Assembly: GCA_017535925.1 (NCBI GenBank)
Contig: JAFXTD010000038.1
Coordinates: 35,694-99,693 of the forward strand
Direction: 5' to 3'
Length of the DNA stretch: 64,000 nt
Source of the DNA: Selenomonadaceae bacterium
GTDB lineage: Bacteria; Bacillota; Negativicutes; Selenomonadales; Selenomonadaceae
Shown: one piece after another, positions 9,122 to 17,891 of the stretch
How positions within the stretch are numbered: position 1 is the stretch's first letter
Layout of the letters: every line of letters starts with the position of its first letter
Program-made: the position numbers and the translations under genes
The notes under the pieces: model-generated
The model's database searches: none
What the model saw: the letters and a program-made list of their open reading frames with translations, nothing else
What the model was told of the DNA's origin: nothing

Positions 9122-10651
9122 ATGTTTCTACTTGCGCTGTCGCCGATTTTGTGGCTGGTGATTGCGCTCAGCGTTATCAAAATGGCGGCGTGGAAGGCGT
9201 GCCTTATCGCACTTATCATTTCTTTGGCGGCAGGCATGGGCGTTTGGGATATGGAAAGTGTACGAGCGATTGAATCCGTCTTGGAAGGTGTCGCGCTTGC
9301 ATGTTGGCCTATCCTCTTGGTTATCGTCGCTGCAATTTTTACTTACAACTTGACTTTGCACACGAAGGCAATGGACACGATTAAGGACATGTTGACGAGC
9401 GTCAGTCACGATAAGCGCGTTCTGATTCTTTTAATCGGCTGGGGCTTCGGCGGTTTCTTGGAAGGCATGGCGGGTTTCGGAACGGCTATTGCTGTCCCGG
9501 CAGGTATGCTCGCGGGTATCGGCATTAATCCGATTTTATCCGTCTCGGTCTGTCTGATTGCAAACTCGGTGCCGACCGCTTACGGCTCAATCGGCATTCC
9601 GCTTGTCACGTTGGCAAATGTCACGGGCTTTGATTCGGTTCAACTTGCAACGTTCACTTCCTTGCAACTCGGCGTTTTAACTTTGCTTTGTCCTTGGCTT
9701 ATGGTTATCGTCACGGGCGGCGGCATGAAAGCTCTGCGCGGCATGACGATGTTTTGTTTGGGAGCCGGTCTTGCATTTTTCCTGCCCGAACTCGCGCTGT
9801 CAATGTTCGTCGGTCCGGAATTGGCAGTCGTCGCCGGCGCAATTTGCACTATGGGCACGATTGTTTTCATTGCGAAAAAATTCCCCGTCAACGATCCCGA
9901 ATTCGCAATGCCCGACCAAGCTCAAACAAAAATTTCCACCGCGAAGGCAATTAACGCTTGCCTGCCGTTCATTTTGATTTTCTTCTTCCTGCTGTTCACG
10001 AGTAAACTTGTCCCGCCGATTAATTCGTTCCTCATGCAATTCAAATCGGCTGTCCCGATTTACAACGGCGAGGGTGGTTCACCTTATACCTTTGTTTGGA
10101 TTAATACTCCCGGCGTGCTGATAATGTTGGCGTCATTCATTGCGGGCTCAAAGCAGGGCGCGAGCTTCGGCGAAATGTTCGGCGTCTTGAAAAAAACCGT
10201 CAACAATCTCAAGTTCACTATGGTCACGATTATTGCGGTTATCGCGACGGCAAAAGTCATGGGCTACAGCGGCATGACCGGACAAATTGCTGATACGGCA
10301 GTTGCGGCGACCGGCTCGGCTTATCCTCTGATAGCGGCATTTCTCGGCTCGGTAGGAACTTACATAACAGGCTCGGCTACGTCAAGCTGCGTTCTCTTCG
10401 GCAAGTTGCAAGTCATAGCCAGCCAAGCTATCGGCGCAAGTGAATCCGCTCAAGCGTGGGTGGCTGCGGCAAATGCTACGGGTGCCTGCGCGGGCAAAAT
10501 GATTTCTCCGCTGTCAATCGCTATCGGCTCGGCGGCTATCGGCGTCAAAGGTGCAGACTCTCAACTTTTGTCTTTCGCCGTGAAAATTTATATTCCGTTC
10601 GTAATTTTCATGGGCGCGGTCGTCTACTTCGGACAGGCAATTATCGGCTAG
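9122..10651 (+). CDS. lldP: L-lactate permease (LctP/LldP family)
   Basis: Integral membrane lactate/H+ symporter of 509 residues with about a dozen hydrophobic segments. Recognisable family stretches include GGFLEGMAGFGTA near residue 120 and TGSATSSCVLFG near residue 420. I chose the ATG at 9122, which follows AAGGGGGTCGGGGG; an upstream GTG at 9098 precedes that site. It forms a pair with the cobalamin adenosyltransferase gene, which starts 9 bases after its stop. With meaB elsewhere in the window this fits lactate fermentation to propionate, which is an inference from gene content. Confidence 0.9.
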   Translation: MFLLALSPILWLVIALSVIKMAAWKACLIALIISLAAGMGVWDMESVRAIESVLEGVALACWPILLVIVAAIFTYNLTLHTKAMDTIKDMLTSVSHDKRVLILLIGWGFGGFLEGMAGFGTAIAVPAGMLAGIGINPILSVSVCLIANSVPTAYGSIGIPLVTLANVTGFDSVQLATFTSLQLGVLTLLCPWLMVIVTGGGMKALRGMTMFCLGAGLAFFLPELALSMFVGPELAVVAGAICTMGTIVFIAKKFPVNDPEFAMPDQAQTKISTAKAINACLPFILIFFFLLFTSKLVPPINSFLMQFKSAVPIYNGEGGSPYTFVWINTPGVLIMLASFIAGSKQGASFGEMFGVLKKTVNNLKFTMVTIIAVIATAKVMGYSGMTGQIADTAVAATGSAYPLIAAFLGSVGTYITGSATSSCVLFGKLQVIASQAIGASESAQAWVAAANATGACAGKMISPLSIAIGSAAIGVKGADSQLLSFAVKIYIPFVIFMGAVVYFGQAIIG

Positions 10652-10660
10652 GAGGCTGCC

Positions 10661-11161
10661 ATGAAAATTTACACGAAGACAGGCGACAAAGGCTTGACAA
10701 GTCTCTACACCGGCGAGCGCGTCGAAAAAAATTCTCTGCGTGTTCAAGTTTACGGCGCGATTGACGAGGCGGACTCTGCTTTGGGTTTGGCGCGGGCGTT
10801 CGTCGAAGTCGAGGCAGTCAAAGAAAAAATTTTCCTCCTCCAAAAAAATTTGCCGAAACTTATGGCGGACTTCGCGAGCTTGAATCGGGAGCCGACGATA
10901 ACTTTCGACGACGTGAAAAATCTTGAATCGGAAATGGACGCGCTGGAAAATTTGTTGCCGCCTTTGAGAGAGTTCATAATTCCCGGCAACTCAAAAGGCG
11001 GAGCATTCCTCGACTTGGCAAGAACAATCACACGCCGCGCAGAAAGATTATCTTGCGAGCTGTCGAAGTCGGAGCCCGTTCACGAGGCGGACAAAATTTT
11101 CCTCAATCGCCTGTCCGATTATTGTTTCCTGTTAATGAGACGAGAAGATTTAAAACTTTAG
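10661..11161 (+). CDS. PduO-type cob(I)alamin adenosyltransferase
   Basis: Transfers the adenosyl group of ATP to cob(I)alamin to make coenzyme B12. The 166-residue protein has the family hallmarks: MKIYTKTGDKG at the N-terminus binding ATP, VYGAIDEADSALG near residue 30, and a C-terminal helix with TITRRAER carrying the conserved arginines. It starts with ATG behind GGAGG, 9 bases after lldP, so the two are probably one transcript. No cobalamin riboswitch was seen upstream. Its stop overlaps the stop of the convergent glycerate kinase by 4 bases. It would serve the adenosylcobalamin-dependent mutase that MeaB (44002) protects. Confidence 0.92.
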   Translation: MKIYTKTGDKGLTSLYTGERVEKNSLRVQVYGAIDEADSALGLARAFVEVEAVKEKIFLLQKNLPKLMADFASLNREPTITFDDVKNLESEMDALENLLPPLREFIIPGNSKGGAFLDLARTITRRAERLSCELSKSEPVHEADKIFLNRLSDYCFLLMRREDLKL

Positions 11162-12276
11162 CGCGAACGTTCAATCAATCGAATAATCTGTTTAACCGTC
11201 GCCGAAATATTTTCTGTGGCGATATTTTTTTGCATGGCTTCGGCTAAAGTCATCGGCTTTCGCAAAATCGCAAAGGCGGCATCGAGTCCCGCGTCGTCAG
11301 AAATATCCGCAACACTTCCGCCGATACCGACCGTCAAAATTTTCGGATTGAGTTTCTTTGCAAGCTTCGCCACACCCGAAGGAGCTTTGCCTTGAGCGGT
11401 CTGATTGTCGAGGCGACCTTCGCCGGTTATCAAAACGTCAGCCGACTTCAAATCCTGCGCAATGTCGAGCGTGTCCAAAACCAAATCGACGCCGGGCAAA
11501 AGAGAGCCGCGAAGATAACTTCTGAACGCAAAACCCAAGCCGCCCGCAGCTCCGTCGCCCGCCGCAGATTTTTTTTCAAGCTTGAGGAAACGCGCACTTA
11601 AATCGCCGAAATTTTTTATCCAAGCATCCATCGTCGAAACAATTTCGGGCGTCGCACCTTTTTGAGGAGCGTAGACCGCCGAGCAACCGTTCGAGCCCGT
11701 CAAAGGATTCGTCACGTCGCAGGCGATTCGGAATTTGCAATCGCGAAGTTCGGGTAAAACTTTTGAATCGTCAACGGCAGAAATTTTTTCCAAGTCGCGC
11801 CCAAAAATGCCGCCGCCGAAATCAAAGCCGAGAGCCGTCAACATTCCCAAGCCGCAATCGTTCGTCGCCGAGCCTCCGATACCGATAACAAAATCGCGGC
11901 AGCCGTCGTCAATCGCAAATTTAATCAGTTCGCCCACGCCGTAAGTTGTCGTGTTGAGCGGGTTGCGTTTGTCTTCGGGGACAAGAGGCAAGCCCGCCGC
12001 GTTTGCCATTTCTATGACCGCCAATTTTTTTTCAAGGACTTCGCCGAATTGAGCAAAGACTTTTCCGCCGAGAGGGTCTGTGACTTCAACGGTTTTCATT
12101 TCGCCGCCGAGTGCCTTCGTGATTGCAAAGCAAGTTCCCTCGCCGCCGTCAGCCAACGGAAAAATTTTTACGGTCGATTTTGGTGCCGCCGATAAAATTC
12201 CTTCACGAGCCGCCTCGCCCGCCTCCAAACTTGTCAAGCTGCCTTTCAAGCTGTCAATCGCCACGATGATTTTCAT
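11158..12276 (-). CDS. glxK: Glycerate kinase (GlxK/GarK family)
   Basis: Phosphorylates glycerate with ATP. The 372-residue protein begins MKIIVAIDSLKGSL and shows family stretches PLADGGEGT near residue 47, IGIGGSATNDCG near residue 130, and GEGRLDNQTAQGKAP near residue 285. The length matches the family. The ATG at 12276 is preceded by GGAGG. It stands alone on the minus strand, tail to tail with the adenosyltransferase gene and divergent from dnaG, so its 115-base upstream gap should hold promoters for both. Whether the product is 2- or 3-phosphoglycerate cannot be told from sequence. Confidence 0.92.
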   Translation of the reverse strand: MKIIVAIDSLKGSLTSLEAGEAAREGILSAAPKSTVKIFPLADGGEGTCFAITKALGGEMKTVEVTDPLGGKVFAQFGEVLEKKLAVIEMANAAGLPLVPEDKRNPLNTTTYGVGELIKFAIDDGCRDFVIGIGGSATNDCGLGMLTALGFDFGGGIFGRDLEKISAVDDSKVLPELRDCKFRIACDVTNPLTGSNGCSAVYAPQKGATPEIVSTMDAWIKNFGDLSARFLKLEKKSAAGDGAAGGLGFAFRSYLRGSLLPGVDLVLDTLDIAQDLKSADVLITGEGRLDNQTAQGKAPSGVAKLAKKLNPKILTVGIGGSVADISDDAGLDAAFAILRKPMTLAEAMQKNIATENISATVKQIIRLIERSR

Positions 12277-12392
12277 ATTGAAGACCTCCGTCAAAAATTT
12301 CACGCCATTATATCACGCGGCAAAAATTATTGCGCAGCTGAAAGGAAAATTAAAAAGCGCGGGGAATATAAATTTACGGAGGTTGAAATGCT

Positions 12393-14225
12393 GTGAGAAG
12401 TGCGGAGCTTGATGAATTTGTTGAGCGCGTGAACGAGCGGACAGATATTTATTCCGTAGTGTCGCGCTACGTGCAACTTACTCAAAGGAACGGGCGATAT
12501 TGGGGACGTTGTCCCTTTCACAACGAGAAAACCGCTTCCTTCTGCGTGAGTGCCGATAAGGGACTTTTTTATTGCTTCGGGTGCGGCGCGGGCGGCAATG
12601 CCTTCAAGTTCCTTTCGCTCATTGAAAATATCAGCTACTTCGAGGCGATTAAACTTCAAGCGCAAAGATTGGACATTGACCTCCCCACGAGGAAACTTTC
12701 CCCCGAAGAAGAGCGGCGACGGCGTGAGGAAAAAGATTTATTCAAAATCAATGAACTTGCGCAGGATTTTTATCACGAAAGTTTAATCAAGACAGCTCGC
12801 GGCGAAGTCGGCAGGAAATATCTTGAGGCGCGTGGAATTACAGCGGAGACCATTGAAAATTTCAAATTGGGTTTCGCGCCCGAAGAGTGGGACAACCTCT
12901 TGACGACCTTGAGGCGGAAAGGCTTTTCTCATCAGCAAATAGAAACTGTCGGGCTCATCACCAAAAGCAAAAATTCTTCCGGCTACTACGACAGATTTCG
13001 CGGACGAATCATGATTCCGATTACCGATATTTTCGGGCACGTCGTCGGTTTCGGCGGGCGCGTGCTTGAGGCTTCCGATAACGATACGCCCAAATATCTC
13101 AACACGTCCGAAACTCCAATCTTCAACAAAAGAAATTTGCTTTTCGGCTTGGACAAATCGAATCGTGCGATAAGCTCGGCGGGCAAGGCGATTGTCGTCG
13201 AAGGTTACATGGATGCAATTTCTCTTTTCAGCGCGGGGATAAAAAATGTTGTCGCCTCGCTCGGCACCGCCTTCACGCCCGAACACGCCAAATTGATTAC
13301 GCGCTACACAAAGAAAATTATTTTCTGCTACGACAGCGACGAGGCAGGTCAAAAAGCTACGATACGTGCTTTGCCTATCGTTCAAGCTGCAGGTGCGGAA
13401 GTCTTTATCATAAAAGTTCCCGACGGCAAAGACCCCGACGAATTTATTCGCAAGCACGGCAAAGAAGAATTCGAGACGCTCATAAAAAACGCGGAGACGA
13501 TGATTGACTACCGCATAAATTACGTTGTCGACCATTCGGATTTGTCGACGATTTCCGGAAAGGTCAGAGCCTTGCATGATATTCTTCCCGTCGTTGCCAA
13601 TGTTGATTCGGAAGTTCTGCGCAACGAGTATCGCAAAAAAATTTCCTCTGCGTTGGTTATGGACGAGCATGACATTGCCTCCGAGTGGAAAAATTTTTCT
13701 TCCAAGACGAGACAAGAAAATTTCCGCGAGCCCGAAATTAAAACGGTTGCAATTCAAAGACCAATCCTTCCCGATAACGACACAACGTCACAAGTTCGCC
13801 TTGCCTGCGAAGATATTTTGCGTCTTTCGTGGCATGACACCGAAGCACTTGAATATGCGTTGAAATTGGTTCCGCGAGAAATTTTTACGGAACCGCACAG
13901 AGAAATAATAAAATGGTATCGAACTTGCGCGGCTGAAGAAAGACGCCCCGACCAAATGAGGGCTGCGGAAGAATTGAGCGAGGCGGCTTATGCGGAACTT
14001 TCACGAATATTTATAGACGGTTTTGAAACGCCGCCGGAGACAGACCTCAAAGTCTTTGACGATGCCGTAAACTTTTTACGCTTGACCATGCTGAAAAAAA
14101 AATATAAAGATTTGGTTGTGCAAGCCGAAAAACAAGCTTCAAACGACAAAGAGACCTACAACAAAACAGTTGAAGAGTCGTTGAAAATAAAAAAAGAGAT
14201 TGACAAACTGCAAAACAATCCATAA
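12393..14225 (+). CDS. dnaG: DNA primase
   Basis: Makes RNA primers at the replication fork. The 610-residue protein has an N-terminal CHC2 zinc finger (C40, H43, C61, C64), the primase core, a Toprim domain starting with VEGYMDA near residue 269, and a C-terminal helicase-binding region from about 450. The start is GTG at 12393, ten bases after GGAGG. An ATG at 12388 lies closer to that site but opens only a two-codon frame (ATG CTG TGA) overlapping the GTG. It is followed by rpoD, the usual Firmicutes order. Confidence 0.95.
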   Translation: MRSAELDEFVERVNERTDIYSVVSRYVQLTQRNGRYWGRCPFHNEKTASFCVSADKGLFYCFGCGAGGNAFKFLSLIENISYFEAIKLQAQRLDIDLPTRKLSPEEERRRREEKDLFKINELAQDFYHESLIKTARGEVGRKYLEARGITAETIENFKLGFAPEEWDNLLTTLRRKGFSHQQIETVGLITKSKNSSGYYDRFRGRIMIPITDIFGHVVGFGGRVLEASDNDTPKYLNTSETPIFNKRNLLFGLDKSNRAISSAGKAIVVEGYMDAISLFSAGIKNVVASLGTAFTPEHAKLITRYTKKIIFCYDSDEAGQKATIRALPIVQAAGAEVFIIKVPDGKDPDEFIRKHGKEEFETLIKNAETMIDYRINYVVDHSDLSTISGKVRALHDILPVVANVDSEVLRNEYRKKISSALVMDEHDIASEWKNFSSKTRQENFREPEIKTVAIQRPILPDNDTTSQVRLACEDILRLSWHDTEALEYALKLVPREIFTEPHREIIKWYRTCAAEERRPDQMRAAEELSEAAYAELSRIFIDGFETPPETDLKVFDDAVNFLRLTMLKKKYKDLVVQAEKQASNDKETYNKTVEESLKIKKEIDKLQNNP

Positions 14226-14250
14226 TTGTTTTTGAAAGGAGGCTGCGATA

Positions 14251-15564
14251 ATGACAGGAGAAAATAAAACTGTCGAGCCGATTAAAGGCGGCTCCCACGG
14301 CAGCCTGTCGGGAAACAAAAAAAATCATTCCGCACAAAAAAAATCAGAGCCGGCGGCGGTAACTTCTGCGGAAAAAAGTCGTCCGCAAAAAATTATTTCG
14401 GCTTTAACGGAAAGGGCTAAGCAAACCGGCGGGAAACTTACTTGGGGAGATTTTGACAGAATTACACAAAGCTTCGGCATGGAAAACGACGCCGAAGAGA
14501 TTGACGAAATTTTGAGCCTGTGCGAACACGAAGGCATTCCGATAATCGACGAAGAAACCCCGCTTGAGGATATGGGCGACGGTGTCGAAGTCGATTTATC
14601 TGCCGAAGAGGTTGCGCTTGAACAAGAGGATGCTCTCTCTTCCGTCGAGACTGTCGAAGTTCCTTCAGACGATGTCGAAACGCCGAAGCCGATCGTTGAA
14701 ACCGATTTGATAACCGACAATATTTCAATCGACGACCCTGTTCGCATGTACTTGAAAGAAATAGGAAGAGTGCCGCTCCTCACTGCCGACGAAGAAAAAG
14801 AATTGGCAATGCGTATGGAATCGGAGGACGAGGAAGAACATACCGAAGCGCAAAAAGAACTTGCTGAAGCAAATTTGCGTTTGGTTGTGTCAATCGCCAA
14901 AAGATACGCCGGACGAGGCATGGGCTTTTTGGATTTGATTCAAGAGGGCAACTTGGGATTGATTAAAGCCGTCGAAAAATTCGATTACCGCAAAGGCTAC
15001 AAGTTTTCGACATACGCAACTTGGTGGATTCGTCAAGCGATAACGAGGGCAATAGCCGACCAAGCGCGCACAATCCGAATTCCCGTGCACATGGTCGAGA
15101 CGATTAACAAGCTCACGAGAGTTTCACGGAACCTGTTGCAGAAAAACGGACGCGAACCGACCGACGAAGAAATTGCGGCTGAAATGGAAGTGGACGTTGC
15201 TCGCGTTCGAGAGATAAAAAAAATTTCGCAAGAGCCGGTTTCACTTGAAACACCCGTCGGCGAGGAAGACGATTCGCATTTGGGTGACTTCATAGAAGAC
15301 CACGACGCCCCCGCCCCCGCCGATGCCGCCTCGTTCATGCTTTTGAAGGAGCAGCTTGAAGATGTTCTGGGAACTTTGACGCAACGCGAGAAAAATGTTT
15401 TGCGCTTGAGGTTCGGACTTGAGGACGGCAGAGCACGCACGCTTGAGGAAGTCGGAAAAAGTTTCAACGTCACACGCGAGAGAATTCGTCAAATCGAGGC
15501 AAAGGCACTTCGCAAACTGCGCCACCCCGCCCGTTCAAAGAAACTCAAAGATTTTTTGGACTGA
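14251..15564 (+). CDS. rpoD: RNA polymerase primary sigma factor (sigma-70, RpoD)
   Basis: Housekeeping sigma factor of 437 residues. A variable, charged N-terminal part holds a region 1.1-like segment (about 45-95). Region 1.2 begins near [13 protein letters not shown] (about 160). Region 2 with the -10 recognition helix spans about 205-275 ([14 protein letters not shown]). Region 4 ends with a helix-turn-helix near 398-427 ([15 protein letters not shown]). It starts with ATG behind AAAGGAGG, 25 bases after dnaG. The promoters noted in this annotation fit the TTGACA/TATAAT preference expected of it. Confidence 0.96.
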   Translation: MTGENKTVEPIKGGSHGSLSGNKKNHSAQKKSEPAAVTSAEKSRPQKIISALTERAKQTGGKLTWGDFDRITQSFGMENDAEEIDEILSLCEHEGIPIIDEETPLEDMGDGVEVDLSAEEVALEQEDALSSVETVEVPSDDVETPKPIVETDLITDNISIDDPVRMYLKEIGRVPLLTADEEKELAMRMESEDEEEHTEAQKELAEANLRLVVSIAKRYAGRGMGFLDLIQEGNLGLIKAVEKFDYRKGYKFSTYATWWIRQAITRAIADQARTIRIPVHMVETINKLTRVSRNLLQKNGREPTDEEIAAEMEVDVARVREIKKISQEPVSLETPVGEEDDSHLGDFIEDHDAPAPADAASFMLLKEQLEDVLGTLTQREKNVLRLRFGLEDGRARTLEEVGKSFNVTRERIRQIEAKALRKLRHPARSKKLKDFLD

Positions 15565-15599
15565 AAAAAATTTTTCCCCGCGCAGGGGAATTTTTTTTG
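15564..15599 (+). terminator. Rho-independent terminator after rpoD
   Basis: A/T-flanked hairpin with core CCCC-gcgca-GGGG extended by A-T pairs on both sides and ending in a run of eight T. It lies between the rpoD stop and the era ribosome site. Confidence 0.8.
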
Positions 15600-15610
15600 G
15601 AGGGATTGAC

Positions 15611-16501
15611 ATGAATTACAAATCGGGATTCGTTGCGGTTATCGGCAGACCGAATGTCGGCAAGTCGACGCTGATAAATAAAATTATCGGGCAGAAGGTC
15701 GCGATAACCTCCGACAAGCCGCAGACGACGCGCAGTCGAATTCAATGTATCTTGACGGAAGACGACGCGCAAATAATTTTTCTCGACACGCCCGGCATTC
15801 ACAAGCCCAAGTTCAAACTCGGCGAATACATGCTCAAGGCGGCGGAAGGCACGCTTAAAGAAGTCGACGCGATTTTTTTTGTGATTGATGCGACGGAAAA
15901 ATTCGGCGGCGGAGAAAAATATATCCTCGAACGCTTGAGCACGACGACCAAGCCCGTTATCCTCGTCGTGAACAAAATCGACTTGCTTGACCGCGAAAAA
16001 CTTTTGCCGATAATCGCCGAATACTCTGCGCGCAGAAATTTTGCGGCAGTCGTTCCGATAAGCGCGGCGAACGGAATCAACCTCGATGAACTTATCGGCG
16101 AGGTGAAAAAATTTTTGCCCGAAGGCGTTCAATATTATCCCGCCGACATGGTGACCGACCAACCCGAACGCTTGATAATCGCCGAGTTGATTCGCGAAAA
16201 AATTTTACACGCGACGCAAGACGAAGTGCCTCACTCAATCGCCGTCGACTTGGAGGAATTCACGCCTCGCGACAACGGAACGATTTTTATTCGGGCGACG
16301 ATTTATGTTGAGCGCGATTCGCAAAAAGGCATTTTAATCGGCAAGAGCGGCGCAATGCTCAAGCAAGTGGGAGCGGCTGCTCGACCCGAAATTGAAATGC
16401 TTTTGGGCGCGAAAATTTTTTTGGACTTGTGGGTCAAAGTCAAACGCGATTGGCGAAATTCAATCGGCGCATTGCAAAGCTTCGGTTTGAAAGATTTTTA
16501 A
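15611..16501 (+). CDS. era: GTPase Era
   Basis: Essential GTPase that binds 16S rRNA during 30S subunit assembly. In 296 residues it has the G1 loop GRPNVGKS (12-19), the switch region with TTRSRI, DTPG near residue 59, NKID near 121, and a C-terminal KH domain with GKSGAMLKQVG near 240. The start ATG at 15611 follows TGGAGGG; the frame continues far upstream only as an overlap with rpoD. Although a terminator separates it from rpoD, no separate promoter was found, so read-through is possible. Confidence 0.95.
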   Translation: MNYKSGFVAVIGRPNVGKSTLINKIIGQKVAITSDKPQTTRSRIQCILTEDDAQIIFLDTPGIHKPKFKLGEYMLKAAEGTLKEVDAIFFVIDATEKFGGGEKYILERLSTTTKPVILVVNKIDLLDREKLLPIIAEYSARRNFAAVVPISAANGINLDELIGEVKKFLPEGVQYYPADMVTDQPERLIIAELIREKILHATQDEVPHSIAVDLEEFTPRDNGTIFIRATIYVERDSQKGILIGKSGAMLKQVGAAARPEIEMLLGAKIFLDLWVKVKRDWRNSIGALQSFGLKDF

Positions 16502-16511
16502 GGAGGCAATC

Positions 16512-17789
16512 ATGGGAAACTATTCACCCCCCCCCACGTTACTTATAATGTTTAATCGACCTCACAAGGCCGCGCAGGTTCTTGAAAGAGTTCGGCAAGT
16601 GCGTCCGCCCAAAATGTTTATCGTCATTGACGGAGCGAGGTCGAATCGTCCCGGCGAGGCGGAAAAAGTTCACCGGTGTCGTGCTCTTAAAGATACAATC
16701 GATTGGGAATGCGATTTGAAAATCAATTTCGCCGAAACAAATATGGGTTGCAAAAATCGAATCGCGTCAGGCATTACTTGGGCTTTTGAGTATGTGGATG
16801 AACTCATAATCCTTGAGGATGATTGCGTGCCCGATTTAACTTTTTTCCGCTACTGTCGTGAACTGCTTGATAAGTATCGCAATGACAATCGAATTTTTTC
16901 CATTGGCGGTTCCAATCGAGATTACTGCGAGCCTTTTGACGAGAGCTACGCCTTTTCCAAAAGATTTTACGGCTGGGGCTGGGCGACGTGGAAGCGGGCA
17001 TGGAAAAATTTTGACATAAGCATGAGTCAATGGTCTGAATTAAAGCAAGACAGATATTTGAAAAATATTTTCCGCAAGCATGACCGGCGCAATATCGAAA
17101 ACGAATTCCAAATGACTTACGAGGGGAAGATTGACACTTGGGATTATATATGGTGGTTGAATTCCTTGGAAAATCATGCTCTCCATATAGTGCCTCGAAC
17201 AAATTTAGTGCGAAACACGGGCTTCGGAGTTGACGGCACACATACCGCTTTTCCGGTGTTTGAACATTTGTACATGGACAACGCGATAAATTTTCCGCTG
17301 ATTCATCCCAAAATAATATCGCCGCTCGACAGACTTTTTGTCAATCCGATTTTTCCCGAAAACCCTGCAGAGAGAGCAGAATTCAAAAAAAATTCCGAGC
17401 AGGCACTTGCGGAATACGATTCGACTTTCCGTCAACTTTTGAATTTAAAACAATTCCACGCCGTGATAATTCTGTTCGAAGAATTGTTGCGGAAGCGAAT
17501 CACACCTCACTTGACGCAACGGCATTTGAATTTCGTTTGGTACACAGTGCTTGCTCATTTCAATTTGGGCGATTTTGAACACGCGGAAGCTTTGGCGGAT
17601 GTTCTTTTAACTTTCGAGCCGCACAATATCGAACTTTTAATTTTTTCAACCAATACCTCAATGCGGCAAAAAAATTTCCAAAAAGCTCACGACAAAGTTG
17701 CCTTGCTGAAAAAACTCAACGTCACCAATGAAATTCAAAAAGCTCAAATAGCCAATCTCGTCGGAGCGTTGAAGACTTTAACCGATTAA
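16512..17789 (+). CDS. GT-A-fold glycosyltransferase with C9 homopolymer near its start
   Basis: A 425-residue protein resembling nucleotide-sugar transferases of the GNT-I/GT2 type. It begins with LLIMFNRPHKA, has ILEDDCVPD near residue 99 (a DxD-like metal site) and GWGWATWKRAWK near 155. The C-terminal third (about 290-425) is helical and looks like tetratricopeptide-type repeats. It starts with ATG behind AAGGAGG, 10 bases after era. Codons 6-8 are CCC CCC CCC, a run of nine C at 16527-16535. A one-base change there would shift the frame after five codons, so expression may switch on and off. Substrate unknown; probably a surface glycan. Confidence 0.8.
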   Translation: MGNYSPPPTLLIMFNRPHKAAQVLERVRQVRPPKMFIVIDGARSNRPGEAEKVHRCRALKDTIDWECDLKINFAETNMGCKNRIASGITWAFEYVDELIILEDDCVPDLTFFRYCRELLDKYRNDNRIFSIGGSNRDYCEPFDESYAFSKRFYGWGWATWKRAWKNFDISMSQWSELKQDRYLKNIFRKHDRRNIENEFQMTYEGKIDTWDYIWWLNSLENHALHIVPRTNLVRNTGFGVDGTHTAFPVFEHLYMDNAINFPLIHPKIISPLDRLFVNPIFPENPAERAEFKKNSEQALAEYDSTFRQLLNLKQFHAVIILFEELLRKRITPHLTQRHLNFVWYTVLAHFNLGDFEHAEALADVLLTFEPHNIELLIFSTNTSMRQKNFQKAHDKVALLKKLNVTNEIQKAQIANLVGALKTLTD

Positions 17790-17804
17790 CCCAAGAAATT
17801 TTTA

Positions 17805-17837
17805 TCCTTGCCCGTTTCGGCAGGGATTTATTTTTTT
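17805..17837 (+). terminator. Rho-independent terminator after the glycosyltransferase gene
   Basis: Stem TCCTTGCC / GGCAGGGA with a 6-base loop, followed by TTTATTTTTTT. Confidence 0.8.
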
Positions 17838-17891
17838 GCGTTGAATAGTTGAAAAAAATTTTTAGTCGTGAACCGAGAGGAGCGATTGGTA

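Noticed and set aside
10652..10660. Cobalamin riboswitch controlling the adenosyltransferase or meaB
   Set aside because: The adenosyltransferase follows lldP by 9 bases, and the leaders of lldP and meaB show no B12-box-like sequence that I can recognise.
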